Assembly (NCBI GenBank): GCA_964592475.1
Contig: CAZQEZ010000127.1
Location: 1-12,143, forward strand
DNA: 12,143 nt
Source: CAZQEZ01 sp964592475
Lineage (GTDB): Bacteria; Bacteroidota; Bacteroidia; Cytophagales; Cyclobacteriaceae
Direction of reading: 5' to 3'
The notes under the pieces were generated by a model, which saw only the letters and a program-made list of their open reading frames with translations, was not told where the DNA came from and did not search any database. The position numbers and the translations under genes were made by a program. Shown here in pieces: positions 1 through 6,366 of the stretch. Each line of letters starts with the position of its first letter. Position 1 is the stretch's first letter.

Positions 1-5
1 GTTTA

Positions 6-114
6 GTATATGAAAAGTAGGCGATTTCGAAGCACCAAACTTTCGGTTAAGCACAAAGTTTGATACGAGACAAAAGTCTTTGTTTTATTACTATTTCGCC
101 TATTTTTTATATAC
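6..114. repeat. Palindromic element with nested hairpin, 3' of the zinc-ribbon gene
   Basis: The outer arms 6-23 and 97-114 are inverted repeats (16 of 18 positions pair; core AGTAGGCG against CGCCTATT, with one mismatch inside it). Nested inside is a perfect 8-bp inverted repeat, CAAACTTT at 36-43 and AAAGTTTG at 55-62, around an 11-nt loop. It begins about 10 bases beyond the stop codon of the minus-strand gene, so it could also act as a transcript 3' structure. There is no T-run typical of an intrinsic terminator. The size and nested arms favour a dispersed palindromic or recombination element, which is inference. Confidence 0.6.
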
Positions 115-124
115 GGTTCGGGTT

Positions 125-1117
125 TTATTTTTCAATTTCAAATATGTTCTCAATTATAGCCTCAACTGCATTTTTTGTTCTTGGAACACCGTCAACAATT
201 AAATAATCTCTAAGTCTATTCGCAATGATTTCAGGTCTCGGATTGTCAACTAACCTTGGGTTCAATTCTCGTAACCAAAGTGATTGGTTTAATCTTTCCC
301 CTATTGTTGTGCAAAAGATTAGACTGTCAAGTGCTATCAAACTTAAAGGTCGTCCAATTATCAACCACTTATTTGCTCTGTCCCAACTGAAATTTGAACT
401 TGCCGCAAGTTGCCCCCAGTTTGAAGAAATGTTTTTTATTCTTTCAGAAACTTTCTCAATCCAGTTAAGTATTTTTTCGTTTTGGAAATAAAGCAAAGCT
501 GAAACATTTTCGGATAAAAATTTATCGTCTCCACTTTCAAGTTCTTTAGTAAGAATTTCAACTGCTTCTTCAAAGTCAAGGCATTTTACTAATGCTTCTG
601 CAAATATTTGAAGTTCATTTTCTTGGCTGTTAGTCCATTCACTTTTTATCCATTCTTCCGCTGGTTTACCAACGACTTTGCCAGCAATTTCATATGCTTT
701 GTAATTAATCGCTCGGTTGTAAATTACCTTTTCCTTTAGTCTTTTAAGAACTTTCAATTTGTCGAACTTTTGAAGCTCATTAATAACAAAATTTTCTGTG
801 AAATACTGGACAAATGCAAAGTCAATAAGTCTGTTTAAGTCATTTTTTACTTGTTCAAAATCTGGAAATAGAAATTTTTCAGCGTCAATTACTTCAATGT
901 CCGCTTGTGTTGCTTCTCCTGTATTGTAATCGTAAAAGTCATCGTGTAAATAGTAACCGTGTCCGTGAGTTGAAGTTAAGTTGAAAAACTCCAAAGGTCT
1001 TAGTGCTTTGTTTAATAGTCTGTCGTGGCAAGGCAAACACAAACGATAAGGATTTTGTCCTTCGTCAGCAAGTTCTTCAACTTCAGTTTCTCTTATGTTA
1101 CAACTTTCACATTTCAT
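125..1117 (-). CDS. Hypothetical protein with N-terminal zinc-ribbon-like CxxC motifs
   Basis: I do not recognise the family. From the ATG at 1115-1117 the product is 330 residues. It opens MKCESCN, and a second pair, CLPC, follows about 23 residues later. Together these CxxC motifs would make a four-cysteine zinc site. Next comes an aromatic and His-rich stretch (HGHGYYLHDDFYDY), then a mainly helical, charged remainder with no membrane segment or signal peptide. The frame stays open upstream to a GTG at 1166-1168, giving 347 residues. I prefer the ATG because the zinc motif starts there and the GTG lies inside an imperfect palindrome (1157-1181). There is no good ribosome-binding site for either start. 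The gene is AT-rich beside the visibly GC-richer nspC, stands alone between repeats, and is probably an acquired accessory gene. The function is unknown. Confidence 0.7.
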   Translation of the reverse strand: MKCESCNIRETEVEELADEGQNPYRLCLPCHDRLLNKALRPLEFFNLTSTHGHGYYLHDDFYDYNTGEATQADIEVIDAEKFLFPDFEQVKNDLNRLIDFAFVQYFTENFVINELQKFDKLKVLKRLKEKVIYNRAINYKAYEIAGKVVGKPAEEWIKSEWTNSQENELQIFAEALVKCLDFEEAVEILTKELESGDDKFLSENVSALLYFQNEKILNWIEKVSERIKNISSNWGQLAASSNFSWDRANKWLIIGRPLSLIALDSLIFCTTIGERLNQSLWLRELNPRLVDNPRPEIIANRLRDYLIVDGVPRTKNAVEAIIENIFEIEK

Positions 1118-1156
1118 TTTCTGTGTCGTCTTTTTACCTAACCACAACATCTGAGT

Positions 1157-1181
1157 ATGCGTAACCACTAGTGTTCAGCAT
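1157..1181. repeat. Imperfect palindrome at the 5' boundary of the accessory gene
   Basis: ATGCGTAACCACTAG at 1157-1171 pairs with the reverse complement of CTAGTGTTCAGCAT (1168-1181), centred on CTAG with two substitutions and one extra base. It overlaps the right-hand direct repeat (1173-1183) and the possible GTG start at 1166-1168. The placement suggests a boundary or recombination site, or an operator for the accessory gene; neither is proven. Confidence 0.4.
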
Positions 1182-1183
1182 AT

Positions 1184-1354
1184 TTAACTTATGGCTTTAG
1201 TAATATAGTCAATTATTTAATTAACTGAAGTTTCGCACCTTAAAAATTTAAAATAAAATTCCTTAAAATCCCCTCTTAATTTTTAAAATCGCGTTTTAAA
1301 ATTACTGACATTTATACGGCAATCTTGCTTAGGGCTTTTCAGGGAGTATTTTTT
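1184..1354. other. AT-rich intergenic stretch with short repeats
   Basis: I see no gene here. The stretch holds an inverted repeat, TTAAAAATT at 1240-1248 and AATTTTTAA at 1278-1286, and two copies of the self-complementary TTTTAAAA (1281-1288 and 1294-1301) separated by TCGCG. In such AT-rich DNA these could be chance. They lie downstream of nspC on the minus strand and could contribute to transcript ending, but no GC-rich stem with a U-tract is present. Confidence 0.4.
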
Positions 1355-2494
1355 CTAGCTCAACCTCCGTTTAAAATCTTCATATTCAAATTTTCGCACC
1401 AGCTTAAAATTGCTGTTTTCTTTCACGATACCAATCGATGGATGGGTCACCCCGTTGAAGGTTGTGGTTTTTACCATGGTGTAGTGCATCATGTCGTCAA
1501 ATACAACCTTATCACCGATTTGCAGTGGTTTTTCAAAAGTATAATCACCTATCACATCACCGGCCAGGCAGGTAAGTCCGCCCATGGCATACATATGCTC
1601 ATCCCCGGGCACCGTGTCGCGGGCTGTAAGGATGCGGGGCTTGTAAGGCATTTCGATGCAGTCGGGCATGTGGGCTGCGAATGAAACATCCAGCAGGGCT
1701 GTTTTTTTGCCCCGGTTTTCTATGATATCCAGCACGGAAGATACCAAATAACCGGTTTCCCAGGCCACCGCGCTTCCCGGCTCCAAAATGACCTCTACCC
1801 GGTACCTGTCTTTCAACCGTTTTATCAGTGATATCAGTCTTTCAATGTCATAGTTTCTCTTGGTAAGGGCATGGCCACCTCCCAGGTTCAGCCATTTTAG
1901 CTGGGGCAGTAAAAGTAAATGGCCAAACTTTTCCTCAATCGCCGCCACCGTTCTTTCCAATATGCTGCTGTCACTTTCAAACAAGGTGTGAGAATGTAAT
2001 CCTTCGATGCCCTCTGGCAGGCCGTTTTTTAGATGATCCGGCGCCAAACCTAAGCGCGAACCTGGTGAGGCAGGATTGTATAAGTCAGTGGCGACTTCAG
2101 AATATTCGGGATTGATGCGTAAACCAGCACTTATTTTTTTACCCGCAATTTTATCTTTAAAATGCAACCACTGACTAATCGAATTGAAACTGATGTGACT
2201 GCAATATTGCATCAATTCATCAAACTCCGAATCCATGTAAGCGGGACTGTAGGCATGTACTTCCCCGTCAAATTCTTCAAAGCCCAGCCGGGCTTCATGC
2301 AAGGAACTGGCAGTAGTACCCTGCAAATATTTACTTACCAGGGGAAAGGTGCTGTACATGGCAAATCCTTTGAGTGCCAGGATTATTTTAGCACCACTAC
2401 GGTTTTGTATGTCCTGCAAGATTTCCAGATTTTTACGCAAAAGCTTTTCATCCATCACAAAGCACGGCGATGGTATCGAATCAAAATTAATCAT
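1355..2494 (-). CDS. nspC: Carboxynorspermidine/carboxyspermidine decarboxylase (NspC family)
   Basis: This is a PLP-dependent decarboxylase of the alanine racemase fold (fold type III). It removes CO2 from carboxynorspermidine or carboxyspermidine to give the free triamine, in the cytoplasm. The 379-residue length is usual for the family. Visible motifs are the PLP lysine K42 in ALKGFA, the Gly-rich phosphate loop LNLGGGH (202-208), EPGSAVAW (238-245), HMPDCIEMPY (275-284), the catalytic-cysteine loop GLTCLAGD with C309 and D313, and Y338 near the C-terminus, which in this fold contacts PLP. The upstream gene encodes the matching dehydrogenase, so the pair forms a complete two-step route, though 355 bp separate them where tight spacing might be expected. 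Spermidine is the more likely product in Bacteroidota, but the sequence alone does not settle it. No Shine-Dalgarno sequence is seen. Confidence 0.93.
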   Translation of the reverse strand: MINFDSIPSPCFVMDEKLLRKNLEILQDIQNRSGAKIILALKGFAMYSTFPLVSKYLQGTTASSLHEARLGFEEFDGEVHAYSPAYMDSEFDELMQYCSHISFNSISQWLHFKDKIAGKKISAGLRINPEYSEVATDLYNPASPGSRLGLAPDHLKNGLPEGIEGLHSHTLFESDSSILERTVAAIEEKFGHLLLLPQLKWLNLGGGHALTKRNYDIERLISLIKRLKDRYRVEVILEPGSAVAWETGYLVSSVLDIIENRGKKTALLDVSFAAHMPDCIEMPYKPRILTARDTVPGDEHMYAMGGLTCLAGDVIGDYTFEKPLQIGDKVVFDDMMHYTMVKTTTFNGVTHPSIGIVKENSNFKLVRKFEYEDFKRRLS

Positions 2495-2849
2495 TTGAAA
2501 ATTTCTCTATTAGTCATTATTAAATATTCCTTCACCTCGGAGCATTTTTCCTCAAATGAGGAAACCATTTTCTTCCCCACCCCAGGATCTATCTATACTC
2601 CAAAGTTCCTGTACTTCTTTGGCAGACAACTTGTAAATCTTTTAAAAACAGAAGACCCATTTGACGATACCATGTCCATCGTAGCATATATCTTCGTCAG
2701 TTGGTTAATTTGCTATTAGTTTCAGCTTCATCCCTTCACAGTATATTGGTTCTTGACTTATAATAGTCGTTCTTACTTGTAGTTTTCAGGATATAAACTC
2801 AGAACCATCGGCCGTCCGCTTTCGGCTCCCGGCATTCGAACTACATCGT
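2495..2849. other. 355-bp gap between the two polyamine genes
   Basis: No convincing gene. On the minus strand several short frames are open. One is a 25-codon frame starting at ATG 2566-2568, preceded by GGTGGGGAAG, whose TGA (2491-2493) overlaps the nspC ATG as ATGA. Another is a 39-codon open stretch without a clear start, ending about 60 bases upstream of that ATG. The end next to the dehydrogenase stop (about 2800-2845) is GC-rich and can form a small GCCG/CGGC hairpin without a T-run. A perfect 18-bp palindrome lies at 2547-2564. The region may be an nspC promoter and leader or the remains of a decayed gene. Confidence 0.4.
2547..2564. promoter_or_regulatory. Perfect 8-bp-arm palindrome upstream of nspC
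   Basis: TTTCCTCA and TGAGGAAA form a perfect inverted repeat around two bases (AA), 52 bases upstream of the nspC start. The symmetry and position fit an operator for a dimeric regulator or a small RNA hairpin. It also lies within the 25-codon upstream frame. No T-run follows it, so it is not an intrinsic terminator. Assignment as an operator is inference. Confidence 0.35.
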
Positions 2850-4058
2850 TTAATATTCATGCGGTAAGGGTTCATTAACCTTCTCCTGCCAGGGTAATCC
2901 ATGCTTGTTCAGCTGTTCCATGAATGCATCTGGATCAAACTCTTCAACATTGAACACGCCCTGCCCGCTCCATTTGCCGGTAAGCATCATCATGGCACCT
3001 ATCATGGCAGGCACTCCGGTAGTATAAGAGACAGCTTGTGCTTTTACTTCTTTGTATGCTTCGGCATGGCTACAGTTGTTGTACACGTAATAAGTTTTAT
3101 CCAGCCCATCTTTTATACCTTTTATCTGGCAGCCGATGGAAGTTTCACCAATATAATTTTCACCAAGGCTACCAGGTTCGGGCAAAACTGCTTTCAGAAA
3201 TTCTAATGGTACAATGTCCGTTCCTTTATACTTGATTGGTTCAATACTGGTCATGCCTACATTTTGTAATACCTGCAAATGGGTAATGTAGCTTTGCCCA
3301 AATGTCATCCAAAAGCGAGCTCTTTTCAAATGGGGAATATTTTTGGCTAATGATTCCAACTCTTCGTGATAAAGCAGGTACGACTCTCTCTCACCAATGT
3401 TGGGATAATCTATTGGCTTGTGGATAGACATGGCCTCAATTTCGATCCATTCACCGTTTTCATAATACTTTCCTTTTTGAGTTATCTCCCTGATATTAAT
3501 TTCCGGGTTAAAATTGGTGGCGAAGGCTTTGCCATGATCTCCGGCATTGCAATCTACAATATCCAGGTAATGAATTTCATCAAAATGGTGCTTTTGCGCG
3601 TAGGCCGTAAAGACGCTGGTAACTCCGGGATCGAAGCCACAACCCAGCAAAGCCATCACTCCGGCCTCTTTAAATTTGTCCTGGTAGGCCCATTGCCATT
3701 TATATTCAAACTTGGCCACGTCTTTAGGTTCATAATTGGCAGTATCCAGGTAATGAACTCCGGTTTCAAGGCAAGCGTCCATTATTGTGAGGTCTTGATA
3801 AGGCAATGCCACGTTAATTACCATTTTCGGTCCAAACTGTTTAATTAATGCCACTAGTTCTGGTACCTTATCAGCATCTACCCGGGCAGTTTGAATATCT
3901 ACCCCGTGCATTTCTTTTACAACCTTGGCTATCTGATCGCATTTAGATACTGTGCGACTGGCCAGCATTATTTCTGAAAAAACATTTGGAACCATGGCAC
4001 ATTTTTGAGCTACTACATTGCCCACACCACCGGCGCCAATTATCAATACTTTACTCAT
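2850..4058 (-). CDS. Carboxyspermidine/carboxynorspermidine dehydrogenase (saccharopine dehydrogenase family)
   Basis: This NAD(P)H-dependent enzyme condenses aspartate beta-semialdehyde with putrescine or diaminopropane and reduces the product to carboxyspermidine or carboxynorspermidine, the substrate of NspC. It has 402 residues, usual for the family. The N-terminus carries the Rossmann nucleotide loop GAGGVG (8-13) followed by a helix and a basic/acidic region. Later motifs are HYLDTANYEP, GCGFDPGVTSVF and the C-terminal GVFNVEEFDPD, all typical of the LYS9-like branch that makes polyamines rather than of true saccharopine dehydrogenases. The neighbouring decarboxylase supports this reading. 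The upstream gene on the same strand, purine nucleoside phosphorylase, ends 90 bases away, so the two may be co-transcribed. No S-adenosylmethionine decarboxylase is needed for this route. Saccharopine dehydrogenase proper is the alternative, and less likely. Confidence 0.88.
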   Translation of the reverse strand: MSKVLIIGAGGVGNVVAQKCAMVPNVFSEIMLASRTVSKCDQIAKVVKEMHGVDIQTARVDADKVPELVALIKQFGPKMVINVALPYQDLTIMDACLETGVHYLDTANYEPKDVAKFEYKWQWAYQDKFKEAGVMALLGCGFDPGVTSVFTAYAQKHHFDEIHYLDIVDCNAGDHGKAFATNFNPEINIREITQKGKYYENGEWIEIEAMSIHKPIDYPNIGERESYLLYHEELESLAKNIPHLKRARFWMTFGQSYITHLQVLQNVGMTSIEPIKYKGTDIVPLEFLKAVLPEPGSLGENYIGETSIGCQIKGIKDGLDKTYYVYNNCSHAEAYKEVKAQAVSYTTGVPAMIGAMMMLTGKWSGQGVFNVEEFDPDAFMEQLNKHGLPWQEKVNEPLPHEY

Positions 4059-4101
4059 TTATATTATATTTAAAACAAAAAAATCAAGTGTAATACAGGC
4101 A

Positions 4102-4109
4102 CAAAATTA
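4102..4109 (-). promoter_or_regulatory. Possible -7 box for the dehydrogenase gene
   Basis: On the minus strand, TAATTTTG matches the Bacteroidota TAnnTTTG -7 consensus. It lies in the 90-base gap, about 43 bases upstream of the start codon. A matching -33 TTTG is not seen at the usual distance, so the site is weak. It could allow expression independent of the upstream phosphorylase gene. Confidence 0.25.
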
Positions 4110-4148
4110 TAAACTTCTGCCAGATAATAAGATTATATAATTTTATGT

Positions 4149-4964
4149 TCAGTTCAAAGATGCTATTAACTCTTTGATGATACGTGTCATACCCGGCTCT
4201 GCTTTAGCGGCTGCCGCCAAAATATCAGCTACATTTACCTCTTTAATTTTACCGGGAACTCCTAAATCCGTTATTACTGAGATAGCAAAACAAGGAATAC
4301 CCATATGCCGCGCCACCAGGTTTTCCGGTATGGTAGACATGCCCACGGTATCGGCACCTAAAATGCGGATGAATTTGTATTCAGCCGGAGTTTCGAGGTT
4401 GGGTCCCTGCACGCTGGCGTAAACACCCACGTGAGTCCTGATGTTATGCTTTTTCGCAATTTCCATTGCCTTTTCAATAAGTTCCGGATCATAAGGCTGG
4501 CTCATATCCGGAAACCTGGGCCCCAATTCATCCAGGTTTTTACCCCGTAATGGATTTTCGGGCAATAGATTGATATGATCCTCCTGAATCATCAGGTCAC
4601 TTACTTCATATTCCGGATTTAATCCACCGGAAGCATTGGAGATAAATAGTTTTTCAACACCCAATGCTTTCATTACTCTTACCGGAAAAGTAACCTGCTG
4701 CATGGTATAACCTTCATAGTAATGAAAACGTCCTCGCATTGCCACCACTTCTTTACCGCCTAATTTTCCAAATATCAATTTTCCACTGTGGCTCTCAACT
4801 GTTGAAATAGGGAAATGTGGAATATCCTGATAATCGATTTCACAGGTTGTGTCTATTTCATCTGCCAAAGCTCCTAATCCTGTTCCTAAAATTATTCCAA
4901 ACTGAGGCTTCACTGAATGTTTTCCCTGGATAAAATGAGTAGATTCTTTTATTTGTTCGAGCAT
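4149..4964 (-). CDS. punA: Purine nucleoside phosphorylase, trimeric type (PNP-I)
   Basis: This cytoplasmic purine-salvage enzyme splits purine (deoxy)nucleosides with phosphate into base and (deoxy)ribose 1-phosphate. The 271 residues match the family length. Visible motifs are the phosphate loop LGTGLG (26-31), ESHSGKL (57-63), RGRFHYYEGY with H81 and Y83, NASGGLNP (110-117), GPNLETPAE (187-195) and GMSTIPE (208-214). Aligned by eye with human PNP, the base-binding Glu201 is kept as E191. Human Phe200 is L190 here, and Asn243 is D233 in SVITDLG. Asp at this place is what adenine-specific methylthioadenosine phosphorylases carry, so base specificity may be broader than guanine/hypoxanthine. 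The GPNLETP motif rules against a true methylthioadenosine phosphorylase. The gene is the first of the minus-strand group, divergent from dnaN. Confidence 0.93.
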   Translation of the reverse strand: MLEQIKESTHFIQGKHSVKPQFGIILGTGLGALADEIDTTCEIDYQDIPHFPISTVESHSGKLIFGKLGGKEVVAMRGRFHYYEGYTMQQVTFPVRVMKALGVEKLFISNASGGLNPEYEVSDLMIQEDHINLLPENPLRGKNLDELGPRFPDMSQPYDPELIEKAMEIAKKHNIRTHVGVYASVQGPNLETPAEYKFIRILGADTVGMSTIPENLVARHMGIPCFAISVITDLGVPGKIKEVNVADILAAAAKAEPGMTRIIKELIASLN

Positions 4965-5004
4965 TTTATTAAAAAATTGTGGATTTGTTAATCATTTTCT
5001 GGGG

Positions 5005-5012
5005 CAAATTTA
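5005..5012 (-). promoter_or_regulatory. Candidate -7 box for the purine phosphorylase gene
   Basis: TAAATTTG on the minus strand is an exact TAnnTTTG match 40 bases upstream of the start codon, which would give a short 5' leader. The DNA upstream is T-rich. A TTTG lies 12 bases before it, closer than the usual 19-21, so the -33 element is not assured. Confidence 0.4.
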
Positions 5013-5058
5013 GAATAAAGTTATCAAATAAAAAGGATGATCAAAAATTGCTGGTTGA

Positions 5059-5073
5059 AGAATAAATTATTCT
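5059..5073. promoter_or_regulatory. 15-bp palindrome in the punA-dnaN divergent region
   Basis: AGAATAA and TTATTCT form a perfect 7-bp inverted repeat around a single A, near the middle of the 221-bp region between the divergent starts. It may be an operator affecting one or both genes, or chance in AT-rich DNA. I found no well-spaced -33/-7 pair for dnaN in this region. Confidence 0.25.
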
Positions 5074-5185
5074 GAAATTTATACCTTTTCAAGACAATAG
5101 TTATGATTTATTTTCACCATATTTGAATTTTGCAATGAGAATTTCATAATTTTACCACCATAAATTTATAAACTATTACTCTAGC

Positions 5186-6304
5186 ATGAAATTTATAATT
5201 TCTTCATCAACATTACTTAAAGAATTAAGCAAGATTAATGGCGTAATTACCACAAATCCGGTGGTTCCTATATTAGAAAATTTTCTATTTGAAATAGAAG
5301 ATAAAAAATTAAAAATCACTGCTTCCGATTTGCAAACTTCAATGATGGTTGAATTGGAAGTAAATGCCAAAGAAGAAGGCAACGTGGCTGTGCCGGCCAG
5401 AGTGCTGCTGGAAACTTTGCGTAACTTGCCAGAGCAACCTATTGGTTTTACAGTTGACGAAGAAACATTTGGCATAGAAATAAGCTCCGATAATGGCCGT
5501 TACAAGTTGGCTGGTGAAGATGCTTCGGATTTCCCGAAAGTGCCTTCCATTTCCAGTGCGGCTACTATAGATATGCCAGCCGAAGTACTTCGATCTGCTA
5601 TCAGCAACACTATTTTTGCCACTAGTAATGATGAATTACGCCCTGCCATGACTGGTATTTTGCTAACCTTCGATGAAAGCAATACCACTTTTGTAGGTAC
5701 TGATGGTCACCGATTGGTGCGATATAGACGGGTAGATGTGGCCAGCGATGAAAGCAATAAAATCATCGTACCACGTAAAGCAATGAACCTGATCAAAACA
5801 ACATTGCCCGATCAAAATTCAAACGTGGTGCTGGAATTTAATAATGCACATGCATTTTTCAGATTTGAAAATATTAGCCTGGTTTGTCGTTTAATTGATG
5901 AGCAATATCCGGATTATGAAAATGTGATCCCTTTAGATAATGATAATGTTGTTACTATCAATCGTCTTGAGCTGCTAAGCTCACTAAAGCGAATTTCTAT
6001 TTATGCCAATAAAACAACTAATCAGGTAAGAGTAAAAATAACCGGCAGTGAAATTCAAATCTCTGCTGAGGATGTAGACTTTAGCTCTGAAGCTAATGAA
6101 CGATTAAGTTGTAAACATGACGGTGCTGATATTGAAATCGGATTTAATGCCCGGTTTTTAATCGAAATATTAAACACGCTTGATACGAAAGAAATTGATT
6201 TAAAATTAAGCAATCCTAACCGTGCCGGCTTGTTATTCCCTACAGAAATAGAGGAAAATGAAGACCTGTTGATGCTGGCCATGCCGGTTATGTTAAGTGA
6301 TTAG
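5186..6304 (+). CDS. dnaN: DNA polymerase III subunit beta (sliding clamp)
   Basis: DnaN forms the dimeric ring that holds the replicative polymerase, and other repair and ligation factors, on DNA. The 372 residues match a standard clamp with three similar domains (about 1-120, 128-245 and 247-372). The signature TDGHRLVRYR lies at 172-181. The C-terminal strand ends MLAMPVMLSD, corresponding to the hydrophobic MPMR-type tail that lines the partner-binding pocket, with Met where Arg is common. The gene stands alone between divergent punA and convergent murA, not beside dnaA or recF. The ATG has no Shine-Dalgarno sequence, as usual in this phylum, and the N-terminus MKFIISSSTLL aligns with known clamp starts. 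Confidence 0.97.
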   Translation: MKFIISSSTLLKELSKINGVITTNPVVPILENFLFEIEDKKLKITASDLQTSMMVELEVNAKEEGNVAVPARVLLETLRNLPEQPIGFTVDEETFGIEISSDNGRYKLAGEDASDFPKVPSISSAATIDMPAEVLRSAISNTIFATSNDELRPAMTGILLTFDESNTTFVGTDGHRLVRYRRVDVASDESNKIIVPRKAMNLIKTTLPDQNSNVVLEFNNAHAFFRFENISLVCRLIDEQYPDYENVIPLDNDNVVTINRLELLSSLKRISIYANKTTNQVRVKITGSEIQISAEDVDFSSEANERLSCKHDGADIEIGFNARFLIEILNTLDTKEIDLKLSNPNRAGLLFPTEIEENEDLLMLAMPVMLSD

Positions 6305-6366
6305 TATCACTGGTGTGTTGAGTATTTCGAAGTTATAAACTGGAAATCATTCACCAATCATTACTC

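Larger units (their letters stand above)
1..1183. mobile_element. Cassette-like accessory unit bounded by short direct repeats
   Basis: The sequence GTTTAGTATAT at 1-11 recurs as GTTCAGCATAT at 1173-1183 (9 of 11 identical, same orientation). Between the copies lie one palindromic element (6-114) and one minus-strand gene (stop at 125, start near 1117). One gene, its own 3' palindrome and repeated boundaries resemble a mobile gene cassette. Integron-type core sites are not confirmed: GTTYAGY differs from the GTTRRRY consensus, and the orientation relative to the gene is wrong. The left copy sits at the window edge, so the unit may continue or be part of an array. I have an unverified recollection of similar palindromes scattered in Bacteroidota genomes. 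Confidence 0.35.

Noticed and set aside
6..114. Integron attC site
   Set aside because: Outer boxes do not read RYYYAAC...GTTRRRY; the AAC-ending motifs on both sides are direct rather than inverted, and no integrase gene is visible. Only a cassette-like unit is claimed.
1166..1168. GTG as start of the zinc-ribbon protein
   Set aside because: It lies inside the boundary palindrome, and the ATG at 1115-1117 directly precedes the cysteine motif. It is kept only as an alternative.
2162..2719. 185-residue plus-strand frame over the nspC start and upstream gap
   Set aside because: About 60% lies antisense to the well-supported nspC gene, its composition is not protein-like there, and there is no start signal or family resemblance.
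2800..2849. tRNA fragment suggested by TTCGAAT on the minus strand
   Set aside because: The five bases on each side of the T-loop-like sequence do not pair, and no anticodon or D arm can be drawn nearby.
3366..3848. 160-residue plus-strand frame inside the dehydrogenase gene
   Set aside because: It is fully antisense to a conserved gene with clear motifs, and is a shadow frame.
4149..4964. Methylthioadenosine phosphorylase
   Set aside because: The GPNLETPAE motif with base-binding Glu and the RFHYYEGY motif are of the PNP branch, and the SAM-free polyamine route next door makes no methylthioadenosine.
6305..6366. Terminator between convergent dnaN and murA
   Set aside because: Only 5-bp complementary pairs are present (TGGTG/CACCA and GAGTA/TACTC), they are interleaved rather than nested, and no T-run follows.
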